Shown one piece after another: positions 1 through 12,195 of a stretch of 64,000 nt of DNA. This stretch comes from Cacajao melanocephalus (Eukaryota; Chordata; Mammalia; Primates; Pitheciidae), in NCBI GenBank assembly GCA_963573385.1, contig CAUYLG010033162.1, positions 62,001-126,000 of the forward strand, read 5' to 3'. A program made the translations under genes and the position numbers. Positions within the stretch are counted from its first letter, which is position 1. Every line of letters starts with the position of its first letter. Under the pieces are notes generated by a model that ran no database searches, was not told the origin of the DNA, and saw nothing but the letters and a program-made list of their open reading frames with translations.

Positions 1-1107
1 GACTTGGACACAGTAAGGATGCAATAATAATTACAGCTATTAATAACAATAATTTTGTTATATATTATATAATTATATATTTATATGTAATTATTCTAAT
101 ATTAAATGTAATAGAGTACATTCTATAACAATAAAGTATTAATATTAACTCATTGTTAATTTCATATATATTATTATGTAATACACCATAATTTTAAGTT
201 ACTTACAGGTTTTTTTCTCATTATAAATAATGCTGTGATAAACATCTTTGGGTTTTAGGTAATGAAATTCTATGTTCTCAAGTTGGGGAGCCGATTTAGA
301 CGTCAAAGGTCAAACTCTGTGTGGCACATACCTGGCACCAAATCTTCTCTTATCCCCATTTCCTAACTTCCTTCCTTGCTGCCACTGTTTTGCCAAAACT
401 CCATGTTTTTCCCCGTTTGTCCTTTTCCATCTGCATCTCCTGCCATCTGTGGCACTCACTCTCCTCTACCTTCCTGGTGATGTGTGCTACCCCCATTCTG
501 TGCACCATCACGTTATCATTATGTAGACGGCATTGTGTTGGTGATGTTTGCCCTAAGAAAGCTCCCTGGTGCCTGGCACATTAAACTCAAACTTCTCTTC
601 AAAATTCAGTTCCACTCACGGGTAACGTAGGACAGGCTGGCCTACAGGTCTCTTCCCACCAGGCCTGTGAGCTCAGAGGGCAAGCACTCAGTTGCACATG
701 TCTTTAGGTCCCTTTAGAGTTTAGAACAGAGCTGGACATTTGGTAAAGGTTCAATTAATAACCAAGGAACAGAACTGAAACTATGGTTCCTGCCCAGAGA
801 AAGCTCTTCTTTGAATTCTGCCCAATGCACTGCCCAGGAAAAATTTAATGCCAAGGCCTGCCTTGTGTCATTTTATCCACTAGGTTTCCAGAGTCTCCCA
901 AACCACAGGGTGAGCTGGGGGAGGGAAATGCTAATGAGAACCAAACTCTAATTTTCCCAAGTACTAAATATGGATCAATTTAGAGGTCAGAGGGAAAATC
1001 TCTATCCCTTCTTTAGAAATAAACGTTTAGAATGGGAGGTAACATTACTTTGTTCAGCATATTTTTAAAGCATGATTCAGAAAATAATTAGAACTGTTTG
1101 CACTTAC
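1..1107 (-). other. PTPN3: PTPN3 intron after coding exon 9 (5' part only)
   Basis: This is intron sequence running off the window. The first 280 bases are very AT-rich, and around 215-260 the words resemble the reverse strand of an old L1 ORF2 3' region. The rest (300-1100) is unique-looking sequence without a repeat I can name. Short open frames at 272-584 have no family resemblance. Confidence 0.85.
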
Positions 1108-1196
1108 CAAGGATAGAAACTTGTGCAAATGTATTTTCGGTACACAGCAATGCCCGCGGAAGCAATTCCAATCATCAGGTCTAAATTGTGCAGATC
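1108..1196 (-). CDS. PTPN3: PTPN3 coding exon 9 (residues 226-255, FERM F3 lobe; last exon in window)
   Basis: An 89-nt exon encodes [20 protein letters not shown] and then KYICTSFYP, plus two bases of a tryptophan codon. The acceptor is TTTTACAG|GATC and the donor CCTTG|GTAAGT. The L-x(2)-GI-x-A-x-GI-x-VY motif is the first strands of the F3 lobe. The expected continuation (the FERM strand with NILKISF) is not found between 1 and 1107, so the gene runs off the left edge. About 28% of the known protein length is encoded in this window. Confidence 0.96.
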
Positions 1197-1656
1197 CTGT
1201 AAAAAGGAAGATCTCAGATCCACAGCGTGTTACAGTCAAGCTTATGCCCTCTGGTGACTTTAAAGCACCCTCACTGTTATAATAGTAACATGTATAGCCT
1301 CCAAAGGGGAAAATGTTATTGAAAACAGGCAAAAAGCTCTACTTAACAGATACTTAAGACCCAAGTACTAAGTACCAAATTCTTCTTAAAGTGAACATAG
1401 CCTGTTAAGCAACATGTGGGTGTCACTGATCTAGAACGTTACCAAATAAGCCCACTCATTCCATGGAATCATTTAAATGAATACTCAAGCTTTACATTTT
1501 CAACAATCAGCACTAAATCAGAAAGGCCTCACCCCTTTGCAAAGCTTCTTACAAATCTCAATTTCCGTCACTGTAAATGCTTTAGCTATTATGAAATGAT
1601 GATGAAAATGTGTTTAAGTGTAGAACTGCTGACTCTAAATCTCCTTAAGAAACGTT

Positions 1657-1958
1657 GGCTGGGTAAGGTGGCTCACGCCTATAATCCCAGCACTTTACGA
1701 GGCCAAGGAGGGTGGATCCCTTGAGCCAAGGAGTTTGAGACCAACCTGGGCAACATGGCAAAATCCTGTCTCTACAAAAAAATACAAAAAATTAGCTGGG
1801 TGTGGTAGCACATGCCTGTAATCCCATCTACTCAGGAGGCTGTGGTGGGAGGACTGCTTGGGCCTGAAAAGTGGAGGCTGAAGTGAGCCCTGATTGTGCC
1901 ACCATGCTCCAGCCTAGGTAACAGAGGGAGACCCTGTTTAAAAAAAAAAAAAAAAAAG
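1657..1958 (+). mobile_element. Alu (AluJ-like), full length
   Basis: It begins ggctgggtaaggtggctcac, has both monomers joined by an A-rich linker, and ends in an A-rich tail. Heavy divergence and the 'tacaaaaaatac' linker suggest an old AluJ copy. Confidence 0.92.
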
Positions 1959-2175
1959 GCTCCTTCTAAATCCAATGTATCTAACATTTATATGAGCCTA
2001 AGTGCTGGGCATTGCTGTGGACAATGAGGATACAGAAGACACAGCCACTACAATCTGTTTTAAATCTGTTTGAGATCAAGGTGAGTACAAATAAAATTTA
2101 AAAACAAAACAGTTCCTCCTCTTGAGTCATTTACCTTCCTGTTTTCACAATCAGAAACTTGGTTTATGTTTGTTG

Positions 2176-2463
2176 GGTTTTCCTCTGAGAGACAGGGTCT
2201 CGCTTTGATGCCCAGGCTGGAGTGCAGTGGTGCAAACATGACTCACTGCAGCCTCAACCTCCTGGGCCCAAGTGATCCTACGCTTCAGCTTCCCAAGTAG
2301 CTGGGACTATAGGCATGTGCCACCATGCCCAGCTAATTTTTTTTTGTAGAGCTAGGGTCACAGTATGTTGCCTAGGCTGGTCTTGAATTCCTGGGCTTGA
2401 GGAATCCTCCTGCCTTGACCTCCCAAAGTGCTGGGATTAAAGGTGTGAGCCACTGTGCCTGGC
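2176..2463 (-). mobile_element. Alu (AluJ-like), full length, antisense
   Basis: Reverse-strand Alu: gagacagggtctcgct at the left, gtgagccactgtgcctggc at the right. With the plus-strand Alu 220 bp away it forms a convergent inverted pair in the intron. Confidence 0.92.
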
Positions 2464-2514
2464 TCAGATATAAGTAATTATAAAGAAGGGGCACGGTTTG
2501 AGTCAGTTACAACT

Positions 2515-2645
2515 GAGTGTAAAACTTCAGTCTGGCACCTACTAGCTGTATAATTTTGGGATCCTGAGACTCGGTTTTTCTTCTTGTACAATAAAGATGA
2601 TAGAACCCACCTCAAAGGTTTTTATCAGGCTGAAATGAGAGAAGA
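2515..2645 (-). repeat. MIR fragment
   Basis: Antisense MIR core: the 'ctagctgtataattttggg ... cggtttttcttcttgtacaa' block corresponds to the conserved 'tgtgtgaccttggg ... cctcagtttcctcatctgta' of MIR. Confidence 0.7.
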
Positions 2646-3089
2646 TAAAAACCTAGAAGGGGGCTTAGCCTATGGAGTTTGTAGAAGAGAGGCATGTGAA
2701 AGGCATAAGGAACATCCATTTCCCGTTTGCTGTGGGGCAAATCATTTGTGAACCGCAAAGTGAACATGGAGTTAGAGAAATGGGACAAACAAAACAGTGC
2801 TGATACGGTGGAAAGTCCAGAAAGTCTTCACTATCAGTACCCAACAGAAATCACACGCTTACAATAAAACCGAATTTGCTTGATGAAGGGCAGAAGTGCA
2901 TTTAAATGTGATACTCAAGGTCATAATAGAGGGAGTATAAAGCAGGTGTGACAGAAGAAATTAGCAAAGGAAATAAAAACTGAGTGAACAAGGAAATAAA
3001 TGGATGGTTTGGCCGAGCCAAAGAGCAGGTCTCAAATCTCCTAATCCTGTGGTCTTTCAATATGCATCTCAACCCTTGCAGCACAGTTA

Positions 3090-3460
3090 CTGCTTACTAA
3101 ATTCCCAGGCCCAACCCCCATTTACCAGCTCCACTTGCAGAAGGCAGAGCTTGGTGACTAGCTCTGCCCCGTGCTCTTAGCAGGAGGAATGTATGTCTCT
3201 TTGGGGCTGAAGCATTTAAGAGCTTGTGTGTAACCCTGCAGCTTCCTGTTCCCTTGTGACAAACATGGAGGCCACATGGGAAGATGGCCATAACACGGAA
3301 GCAGCCTCAACTGCTGAGTTATCGCAGTGGCCGGAGGGACTGCCCTGGAAGACTCCTGGACTCAATGTAAACGTTGAATTACTGAAAGATAAACCTTGTG
3401 ATATGAAGCTATGGAGATTCAAGGGTTGTTAGTTCATGTAGGTCAGCCTAGTATGACCAA
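3090..3460 (+). repeat. Possible ancient LTR remnant
   Basis: The order of words (catggaggccacatggga, then gccctggaagactcc, and a 3' end like aagctatggagattcaaggg) recalls the 3' part of an old mammalian LTR. I cannot name the family, and the call is weak. No coding capacity is suggested. Confidence 0.3.
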
Positions 3461-3829
3461 ACCCCTCCGGTACCTTGGGGCTCTTAGCCAGGCAGGTATC
3501 ACCTGGCCTCAGAGTCCTTGAGGGTCATTTCACTGACAGTTCTTGGGGTGGGAGAACACAGCTCAACTCAGGCAGATATAAAGTCCTGCTTCACCACTGA
3601 TTAAAGTTCTCCAAAACATTCTATCTAAGACAAAGTATTATTTGCAAATGAAATAAAAATGAACAGTCGAGTCCCAAAGCTGTTATTTTGCAAGATCTAA
3701 TACTGTTTTCCTTCCTTATTACCTATATCACAACTTGCCTACCTCACAGGACTGTAAAGGGACCGAAGTGAAACCAATAAATGAGTGTTTCTATAAACTA
3801 TGAAAATACATAGGTTTAAAATTTGAGTA

Positions 3830-3985
3830 TTTACTCAATCTCTATGAGCCTCAGTTTCCTCATCTATAAAACAGGGATAACTAGAACAGTGTTTTCACAA
3901 GGTATCTATAATCCCAAGATGAGACCTTATAGTCTCATATGAAAGCATCTGGATAAAGGCTAGTAAATAGTAGGTACTCAATTGA
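3830..3985 (-). repeat. MIR fragment
   Basis: Contains cctcagtttcctcatctata, the diagnostic antisense MIR core, followed by a remnant of the element's far end (agtaggtactcaattgatat). Confidence 0.8.
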
Positions 3986-4079
3986 TATTTGCTTCCTTTC
4001 GGGTATGATGAGGGCCAATCACAGGGAGAAAATGTATGTCACTGCTGAAAGGTCAGATACTAATTAGACAGTGCGGGCT

Positions 4080-4245
4080 CATGTGCTGAAGCTACAACTT
4101 GTGTGCCGTGTGACCTTGGTTAAGTTCCTGAGTATCAGTTTCTCCATATGTAAAATGGGGTTAATGATAACATACAGAACTCGCAGCAGGAAATAATCCA
4201 CTGGTGCATAGAAATTGCTCGGCAGATGATGGATGTTAGTAAATC
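4080..4245 (-). repeat. MIR fragment
   Basis: Antisense MIR core: gtgtgaccttggttaagttc and then cagtttctccatatgtaaaa. It lies about 90 bp from the fragment at 3830 and may be a separate copy. Confidence 0.85.
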
Positions 4246-4710
4246 CGATTAAAATAGCCACGACTAGTTTAAAATATTTATTGATTTTCACAATCAAACT
4301 ACCGTAATCTTTTAAAAACTATCATATTTGAGTAACTAGGTCTAATTTGAGCAGCACTTGAGATTAAGTAGTTGAAATCTTTGTTCCTTAAACAGTCACT
4401 TGAAAAATAAATTTAAACCTATTCTTTTGTCTTTTAAAACCATAATATAAAATGGTCATACAAAAATTACCAGTTTCTAGTCCCCTGAACCCTCAAAAGG
4501 AAAAAGTCTTCAAGTATAAAAGCAAGCATGAAAAAAAGCAACTGGACAATTGACAAACAAAGAATTCCGCATGACTTAATAAACCTTCCAAGTATCTTTT
4601 AAAAAGTCCCGTTATAATGAAAAAGAAATAGTTTCATCAAAGAAGGTTTCAAACTCTCAGAGATTGAAATAAAATATCACGTCTGATCCAAGAATGACAA
4701 GGACACATAC

Positions 4711-4798
4711 CCTACCACCATGCAGTTCTACTCCATAGAAGTCGAGGGTCCGCGCTATGTTGATATAGCAGGATTCTGCTTCTGATTGCTTTAACCCA
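4711..4798 (-). CDS. PTPN3: PTPN3 coding exon 8 (residues 196-225, end of F2, start of F3)
   Basis: An 88-nt exon encodes [19 protein letters not shown] and then [10 protein letters not shown]. The acceptor is TTCTGTAG|TGGG and the donor GTAGG|GTATGT. The GL-x(2)-EAE-x(3)-I-x-A-x(2)-L-x-FYG-V-x-LH motif is the conserved hinge between the F2 lobe and the PTB/PH-like F3 lobe of FERM proteins. The exon ends at a codon boundary. My recollection of the human protein has serine where GGR reads glycine here; I treat this as uncertain. Confidence 0.96.
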
Positions 4799-5933
4799 CT
4801 ACAGAAAAGATGAAAAGCAGGGTTCATCCAATAAATAGAGGACATTAATTTCAATTTAAAAAAATCTGGAACATTTGATACCATTTCTGTAAGGTTATGA
4901 AACGCCTTATGTTATCAATCTTAAACAATCTAATGCTAAGTTTTACTAAACCGAGTTTTTCTTCTTATCTATTGAATGTGACTCCCTCTAACCCTCTTGT
5001 TTTTAGATTAAATAATACTTCCCCTTTAGTGAGCTTTCAGGATTCAGATGGAGAAGACTGTTACCTTTAGAATCTCTGCCCTAATTATTCCAAGTTGCTA
5101 ATTAGTAGGGAATCTTTAGGTCTCTGCCTTTATCTCTTCTTTCAGCAGTGGCCTCAAACTTTCAAACGCCACTGGCCTGGTACTATTTTAGGACATTGAC
5201 TTCTGCCCCAGGAATAATTCTGGGAGAGAGGTTTGGCAGTACCTTCTTAGAAAGGACACTCGGTTGCCTGGCCTTTGTTTTTATGGCTTTCCCAAGAAGA
5301 GAGCAGTCCCTTGAGAGCTGGCCTTCTTGGTCAGGGTGGCCTTTATTTGACCTGGACTGAACAGCTGCTGCTGTAGCTTTAAGCGAAATAAGGGGAAGAG
5401 GAGCCAGAATTGGACATATATGCTGGAGTTGAGGCTCGCAACAAACATGCAGAGGCAACCGCAGAAGGCTGGTGTTCCCCACTTGGACATAGGGCACTTT
5501 TCATAAACTGAACCCAGGAGACTGGTCAGCATTTTACACCCGTCTGTCTGTTTAATAAGACCTGAAGGAACAGCTTTTTTTTTTTTTTATTAATTGTGGT
5601 AAACTGCTAAGAGGTTTACCTTGGTACAGTCCATTAGTGGAGGAATCAGATTTCAAAATGGGCATTTCCTTCAGGAATTTATTGATTTCAATAACATCTT
5701 GAAAAGGACATAGCAGCCATCATCCTAAACTCTTACTGGATTTTACACTTTACAGAAATGCTAGTTATGCCAAATATATCTGCCACCATACCAGCTCAAA
5801 GGTTCAAAAACCCCCGACATCTTGAAAGAGGATTCATGCACAAAAGAAAGAGGTTGCATCAAACACAAAGGGATATGATGTCTGAAAATACCCGACCCAA
5901 GTTCCCAAAGTAGGCCACCCCAGCCCGCCTCAC
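4799..5933 (-). other. PTPN3: PTPN3 intron between coding exons 7 and 8
   Basis: A 1,135-bp GT-AG intron without any Alu. It contains one T-tract (5576-5589), and nothing else in it is recognisable. It is the only intron longer than 1 kb in the window that I could not assign a repeat to. Confidence 0.9.
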
Positions 5934-6054
5934 CTGTGCTGCTCATGCAGAGATTCGACTTTTGTTAAAAAGTCATCATTCTGATCGGGTATAAACTGAC
6001 TATCAGAAAGATAGCCTGGATGATGTATGGAAGAATTATAGTCTCCAAAATGAG
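5934..6054 (-). CDS. PTPN3: PTPN3 coding exon 7 (residues 156-196, FERM F2 lobe)
   Basis: A 121-nt exon completes the serine begun in exon 6 and encodes [17 protein letters not shown], then a stretch containing [13 protein letters not shown], and ends ESLHEQHS with a split serine codon. The acceptor is TCTTGATAG|CTCA and the donor CACAG|GTGAGG. The HFGDY motif directly follows the conserved AVQ helix and is a FERM hallmark. Within the F2 lobe this segment forms the loop and helices leading to the acyl-CoA-binding-like bundle. No stops or frameshifts are present. Confidence 0.96.
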
Positions 6055-6154
6055 CTATCAAGACAGAATAAGGGGAAAATCATAATTAGTTTTACCTATT
6101 TAATATGTACAAGCATCTACAGCATCACCAGAATAGCATTAATTGAAAGTGCTC

Positions 6155-6370
6155 TTTGGTAAGTTCTGCAGCACACAAACTGAAGCTTCGTGCTAGCTCC
6201 AGATTTCACACTTATTTGAGCCTTCACTATGTGCTAAGATACTATCAAATTCTCATTCTCCCCAAGGACATAGAGGGAGAAAACTGGGAGATGGTGTTTG
6301 AACCTAGGCCCTGTTCTAATCCTATACCTCTTCCATACACTGTGGTCAGCGTAGCAGTTTGCACTCATGC
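6155..6370 (+). repeat. MIR
   Basis: Sense-orientation MIR: 'cacttatttgagccttcactatgtgctaag', with the later 'gtttgaacctaggccctg' matching the terminal MIR third. It begins 100 bp upstream of PTPN3 coding exon 7 in the gene direction. Confidence 0.7.
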
Positions 6371-7415
6371 CCCTGGATAATGAGAACCCACTGGGAAAAA
6401 AGCCACGATCCATATGCCACGCATGGTGCAGACTTTCTCTACCATACCCCAAGGTTACAGTAACACTGAATCAATCTGCTCTAAAAACTGGGTGTAGGCA
6501 GAAGGGAGGCCATGCTCACCTGACCACTCTCTGCATCCTGACCCATCCCCTGTGATTCAGGGAGGTGTGGAAGAAAGGGGACCAGGACATGCTCAGAGGC
6601 CACAAGGACAAGGGGTAGGTGGGAGTAGAGCTAAAGAGTCAGGGCTCAGGCAACAGCAAAGTTCCTAGGGAGAAAGACACATTCTAAGGGGAGTCAGAAA
6701 ATATGAAGAGAGATTCTGGGGCTATCAGGGGAATCACATTAGGGACCTGCAGCTACAGAGGGAAGAGGAAATGTGACCTCCAGACTAGCCCCTGGGCCAA
6801 ATGGTACTGCTCCCTTGCGACCCTCGACTGTAGTCTGCCAACATGAACTGAATTGCTGATGCCTATGAAGTGATGGGCATTTTTGAGAGTTGTGCAGTGC
6901 TCAAGCTGTGCAAGTGTCCATGAGTACCTCAAGGACTCAAACGATTTGGGTGTCTGCACCATTGAGGAAACTGGGAAAAAGGATGGCACCAGGTGAAGTG
7001 CCAAGGACTAGGCTTATGGGACCTGAGGACAACCACTTCCCTTCTCTACAAAGCTTTCCCATTTGTCTAAAAACAGAAGTAAGAAGATAATCCTCTAGCT
7101 CTGATGGGGCAACTGATCTCGTATTCCATTTTCTTGACAAGACAAAAAAAGCTTCTACTTCATCTTTAAAAAATTTTTTAGCCCTTATCTTTCAAAATAT
7201 TTTACTGAATTTCTTCCTGCAGCTGGCTGCAATGCCAGGAGGCTCCTGTGGACTCTCAATTCAATACCAAAGATTTCCAAATTAAATAACTCCTCTGTTA
7301 CAAGGACAGAGTATGGGAAAGATACAGTGATACTTTGTGGCCAATCTCAAAAGGGAAGTGGGTGAGCCAGGCGGCTGCTTGGGTGAATTTCTCCACAAAG
7401 TTGAAAGGGTAATGC

Positions 7416-7718
7416 GGCCGGGCATGGTAGCTCATGCCTGTAATCCCAACTCTGGGAGGCCAAGGTGGGTGGATCACCTGAGGTCAGGGGTTTGAGACCA
7501 GCCTAGTCAATGTGGTAAAATTCGGTCTCTACTATAAATACAAATTAGCCGGACGTGGTGGCGCACACCTGTAATCCCAGTTACTTGGCGGCAGAGGCAT
7601 GAGAATCGCTTTAACCCAGAAGGCGGAGGTTGCAGTGAACCAAGATTGTGCCACTGTACTCCAGTCTGGGCGACAGAGCCAGACTCCGTCTCAAAAAAAA
7701 AAAACCAAAAGAAAAAAA
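7416..7718 (+). mobile_element. Alu (AluS-like), full length
   Basis: Starts ggccgggcatggtagctcat and ends gactccgtctc followed by an A-rich tail with interruptions. Confidence 0.93.
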
Positions 7719-7799
7719 CTCAGCAGATGCAAAGGTCATGTCTCACTCAGCCTCGCTCACCTAACTGCCTTCACACCACAGGGCTGCTCTTTGAGATCC

Positions 7800-7935
7800 G
7801 CACCACAATGAACGAATCTGTTTCCTTCCTACACTGTGCCTTGAGTGCTGGGAGTGGGTCTGACTCACCTTTAGGGCCCAGCACCAGGCATGGCGCACAC
7901 AGTAGGTGCTCAGAACTGATCTGTACAGAGGCGGA
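7800..7935 (+). repeat. L2 3' end
   Basis: The words 'agggcccagcaccaggcatg' and 'cacagtaggtgctcagaact' correspond to the L2 3' UTR ('ccagcacagtgcctggcacatagtaggtgctcaataa'). Confidence 0.7.
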
Positions 7936-8129
7936 TGCAAGGTTCAATTCTGGAAGGGGAAAAGGGCAGAGAGCCAAGTGACCTATGTATGCAGACTTGG
8001 TCTAGGTTGGACCACAGGGTGTTAAGGCCAGTCAAATGTGGCCAAGTTGTGGAAAGAAACGTCAAGGCTATATAGCTGGCGAGTCTGTGCAGAGCTAAAT
8101 GTACAATAGTGCATTCATAGGAAATCATT

Positions 8130-8325
8130 TAGATGCCCTGACACAGCATGCCCAATGAGGAAAGTGCTAGAAAGCATTAGAATCACCTCCTTCAAACCCC
8201 TCATGTTAAGAGGGAAGAAACTGAGGTCTGGAAAGAAAAAGAGACTAACCCTTAGGACAAGGTCAAGATCAGAACCCAGGTGACCTGAGCCCCAGTTAGT
8301 GCTCCTACCACCCGGCCAGCCTGCC
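8130..8325 (+). repeat. MIR fragment
   Basis: Sense MIR: 'gagggaagaaactgaggtct ... gatcagaacccaggtgacct ... gtgctcctacca' follows the order of the MIR core and end. Confidence 0.65.
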
Positions 8326-8699
8326 TGCCAGGCCTGTGAGCTGCTGCTGGCCGTTTGATGACAGCAGGCATGTCCCCAAAGGCCAACCAAATGCTGTAAG
8401 TGACTTTCCTGAGCCTCAAGGTGGAGTCCTATGAACTTCTACTCTGTTGGTTTCATTAGCTCATGGAGATCCTCCTGGATCCCAATAAGGTTATCCATCA
8501 TACTAGTTAACAGTTCCAACCCTGGTGTCATTCTGCAAACAGCAAGGTTCTCTCTTTAGTCAAATTGCTGACAAATGTTCCGAACTTTCAAACACAACCA
8601 ATGGGCCTCCCTGTCCGGTGGTTTTCACTTTAAATCTTTAAGCGGCTACTCTGTGCAAAGCACGGTGCTAACCACTAGGGGGAAACAAAGTTAAACAGT

Positions 8700-8930
8700 G
8701 ATAAACATCTGCAAAACACTGGGCGGTTTCACATTGATTTCAATGACATCATCCCACATGTTACTCATGAGAACCCTGTGATATAGGCAATGCTTTTAAT
8801 CCCCACTAAACAGATAAGGAAACAGATCCAGAGGGGCCTGTCACTGTTGCTCAGCTGTTAATTTGGAGGCTAGACTGTGATCACAGTCCCAGAGTACTCT
8901 TACCTACTTGCTATACTACACACTCCAAAC
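8700..8930 (+). repeat. MIR
   Basis: 'Catgagaaccctgtgatata' and 'cagataaggaaacagatcca' are MIR core words in sense orientation, ending in 'ctacttgctatactaca'. Confidence 0.8.
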
Positions 8931-9540
8931 TCCTAAGTAATCCAGTTCCTATTTGTGAGGAAGAAACACATGCAAAAGCTAATTGTAGCAAACAGAAATG
9001 GAAGTGCTTATGTGGGAAATACCTTGTCTTTTAAGTTCCATGCTTTCTTCTGGTTGATACTATTTTATGTTTTACAGCAAAGAGAGGGTATATATCCCAG
9101 TTTCCAATGTACAGCACTTCAAGCTGTCCAGTTGTTGTACTGGGAAAATCTTTCACCTGCTATTCATCCAACTCCAACCAGATCTTACAGGTGGTTCTCA
9201 GGGTTCATTCCTAGGACGTTTTCCCAGATGTTCTCCCCTCTCCCCAAGCAGGATGAAGTACATTCCTGGTGGCCATGTTCACTGCTAGTATCATCCACAT
9301 CTGCCTCCCTATAGGCTGCAGACTCCTTGGGGAGAGCAGTGTGTCTTATCCACCTGTGCACCCTGAGGCTGGTGCAGACCTCTATGTGGCAGAGGTCCAC
9401 AGAACATTCTGGAATAAACATATATTTCCAAAAAACATACTTTATACTTTGAGCTTCATAAAGCCTTGACAGGCCATTAACAATTTTCCACCATTGTGCA
9501 TTTTCAGGTACTTTACCAGCAGATCACTTTGTTCTTGTTG

Positions 9541-9690
9541 TTGTTTAAGAGATGGGATTGCTCTGTTGCCCAGGCCGGCGTGCAGTGGCACAATCATGGC
9601 TCACGGCAGCCTCTAATTCCTGGGCTCAAGCAATCCTCCCACCACCCTCTTGAGTAGCTGGGATTACAGGTGCAAACCACTGTTCCTGAC
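9541..9690 (-). mobile_element. Alu left-monomer fragment (FLAM-like)
   Basis: Only one Alu arm is present: gagatgggattgctctgttg to gctgggattacaggtgcaaacc. It ends in a short T tract rather than continuing into the second monomer. Confidence 0.85.
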
Positions 9691-9846
9691 TTTTTTTTAT
9701 GTAGTAAGAAAATGTGCTTTTGGTTAGCTGGTCATAGTGAGGACTTATTATATTAAATTAAATTAATTATATTAAATGCCCCTCTTAGAAGAATTTAGCA
9801 AAATATATCATAAAATATATCCAGTAATTTCATATACAATAATATA

Positions 9847-10136
9847 TTTTTTTGAGACAGGGTCTCACTCTGTTGCCCAGTCTGGAGTACAGCGGTGCCG
9901 TTATGGCTCACTGCAGCCTCAACCTCTGGGGCGCAAACAATCCTCTCAACTCAGCCTCTCTAGTAGCTTGAACTACAGGGGTGTACCACAACACCCAGCT
10001 AATTTTTGTGTATTTTGTAGAGAGGGGGTTTCACTGTGTCGCCCAGGCTGGTCTCAAACTACTGGGCTCAAGCAGTCTGCCTGCCTCAGCCTCCCAAAGT
10101 GCTGAGATTATAGGTGTCCAGCCACCATGCCTGGCG
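9847..10136 (-). mobile_element. Alu, full length, antisense
   Basis: Runs from tttttttgagacagggtctc to ccaccatgcctggc and contains both monomers. AluJ-like words (gggctcaagcagtctgcctg) mark it as old. Confidence 0.92.
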
Positions 10137-10469
10137 CAAGAAATAATCTTAAAGAAATGTATGCTATGCAATATATGTTTATTGAGGGTAGAGGGATAAA
10201 AGCTGATACTCAAAACTGCTTGCCTGATAAGCCATGCTTTTATTAGCATGATAGTAATGTTAATATTTCTACTGAAGCCAGTTTGTACTTTTTAAATGCC
10301 AATAACTTCTTTAGCCCCCATTCTATCAGTTCTTTGCAGAAGGGAACTTGACTGCTAAAGCTTGGCATAGATTTTTTTATTTGGTTCTTAAATTTTACTC
10401 TAAATAGAATTTACTGTTTACAATAGGCAATTCCCTGACAGCTTTCTTCTGGGCAGACATGAAAATACA

Positions 10470-10680
10470 GTAAGAGTTAACACTTGCTATATACCACATA
10501 CAATTCTAATAGCTTTACATACAGTAACTCATTTCATCCTCATTACAACCCTATGAAGGAAACACTTATTATCCTCGTGACAGGTAATGAAACTGAGGCC
10601 TGGAGAGTCTTAAAGTCAGGCAGGTACAAGTGGACAAGGCAAGACCTAGGTAATATGGCTCCAGTCTGGTTCTCAATGAC
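10470..10680 (+). repeat. MIR, nearly complete
   Basis: 'Taagagttaacacttgctat', 'cagtaactcatttcatcctc', 'acaaccctatgaaggaaaca' and 'gaaactgaggcctggagagt' follow the full MIR order in sense orientation. Confidence 0.88.
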
Positions 10681-10811
10681 TTGGCCAGGCACGGTCCAAC
10701 AATAAAGATGTTTTAGTTACAGATCACCTTCACATTATTGCTTAATTTGAACCAAGTAACCATATTGAGAGCTGTCTTAAATCACTCGTCATGGCCAATG
10801 GAGACACCAGA

Positions 10812-11244
10812 TTTTTTTTTTTTTGAGACAGGGTCTCACCCTGTCACAAAGGCTGGAGTGACAATTGCATGATTATGGCTCACTGCAGCCTCAACCCCCA
10901 GGGTTCAATATATACTGCCCCCCCCTCAGTCTCCCTACTAGCTGGGACTACAGGCACTACACCAACACACCCAGCTAATTTTTCTGTTTTTTGTAGAGAT
11001 GGGGTTTCACCGTGTTGACCATGCTGGTCTTGACCTCCTGGGTTCAAGTGATCCTCCTGCCTCAGCCTTAGAAAGTACTAAGACTACAGGTGCATGCCAC
11101 CATGCCCAGCTAGTTATTTTTTTTTATAGAGACAGGGTCCTACTATATTACCCAGGCTGGTTTCAAACTCCAGGGTTCAAGTGATCCTCCGGTCTTGGCC
11201 TTCCAAAGTACTGGGATTACGTGCACGAGCCACGACGCCAGGCC
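10812..11244 (-). mobile_element. Trimeric Alu (about 1.5 units), antisense
   Basis: Three successive monomer-like blocks: gagacagggtctcaccctgt (10824), gtagagatggggtttcaccg (10995) and atagagacagggtcctacta (11125), each followed by its own aggctggt-type arm. The whole is about 430 bp, against about 300 for a normal dimer. Confidence 0.85.
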
Positions 11245-12195
11245 AGGGGTGCCAGGATTTGAATTGAATGTGCCCGTATTCTAGTTGGTGTTCCTGCCTC
11301 ATAAACCTGAAGCTCAGGCTGTGAACACCAACCCCACTCTGAGATATGGGGAAGCTCAGTCTCCTCAGCTGATTGGCCTGGCAGTGACAGTTCCCAAGGT
11401 CTAGAGATCAATGAGAATACAAACTGATTGGTGATCATGCCACTTCCCATATGGATGTGACCTGGCCGGGCCTATCCCAGGTTCCCAGGTATACTGTAGG
11501 GAGAAGGGAAGGTTCAAATCCACCCAGGCCCATTGACCTCTGAGTTTCCCACTAGAGGAGGAGATGCAGGATGGATGGAGAGACTACCTCTGGGTCTCGT
11601 CTTACTTGTGAATACAGTCACAGGTGGTCATCTTTGACGTCCCTTGCTCTCCACTTCCTGGTTCCATGCAGGTGGGTGGGTAAGCTGCAGGCCTAGCCAC
11701 CTTGCTCTTTACCTCCCTCATTTCTGTTCTTTCCTGGTAGGGAAGTAGGAAGACCTAGGGCTATCTCAGCAGGCCCGTCAGCCTTCTCTTGCTATTTTGC
11801 CTCTTTTGGGACCAGAGAAGGGTGTATAGTTCAGCCAGTGCCTGTTCTCAGAACTGACCATCTTGCTACCTTAACTGTCTACCACATAGTAGGTCAACAG
11901 GGTAATAGGCCAAGATGGTTTGGGCTTATGGGAAGGTAGAGGAGATTTCTTAGGTCCTGAGCTACAAACAGCTGTACCTGAGTACTATGTTGATGAACTG
12001 TATTGCCACCACAAGGCTAGTTACTATAAAGTAACATTTCGCTCTCATCTGGCTATATGTCCTTTTCATTGTGCCTATCCAGCATCTACCTGCATGACTT
12101 GGAAGGGATATACCCTCGATAAAGTTTTGCTGACTGAACGAGCGGATTCCTACTCCAGCTTAAACTAGCCTTGAAGAAAATTCCATCTGGACTTT

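Larger units (their letters stand above)
1197..4710 (-). other. PTPN3: PTPN3 intron between coding exons 8 and 9
   Basis: A 3,514-bp GT-AG intron. It holds two full-length Alus in opposite orientation (1657-1958 plus, 2176-2463 minus), three antisense MIR fragments and a possible ancient LTR remnant near 3090-3460. The remainder is unique AT-rich sequence. Confidence 0.9.

Noticed and set aside
1054..1332. 92-codon minus-strand open frame over PTPN3 exon 9
   Set aside because: A different frame from the PTPN3 exon and shifted relative to it; a shadow of the exon and flanking intron.
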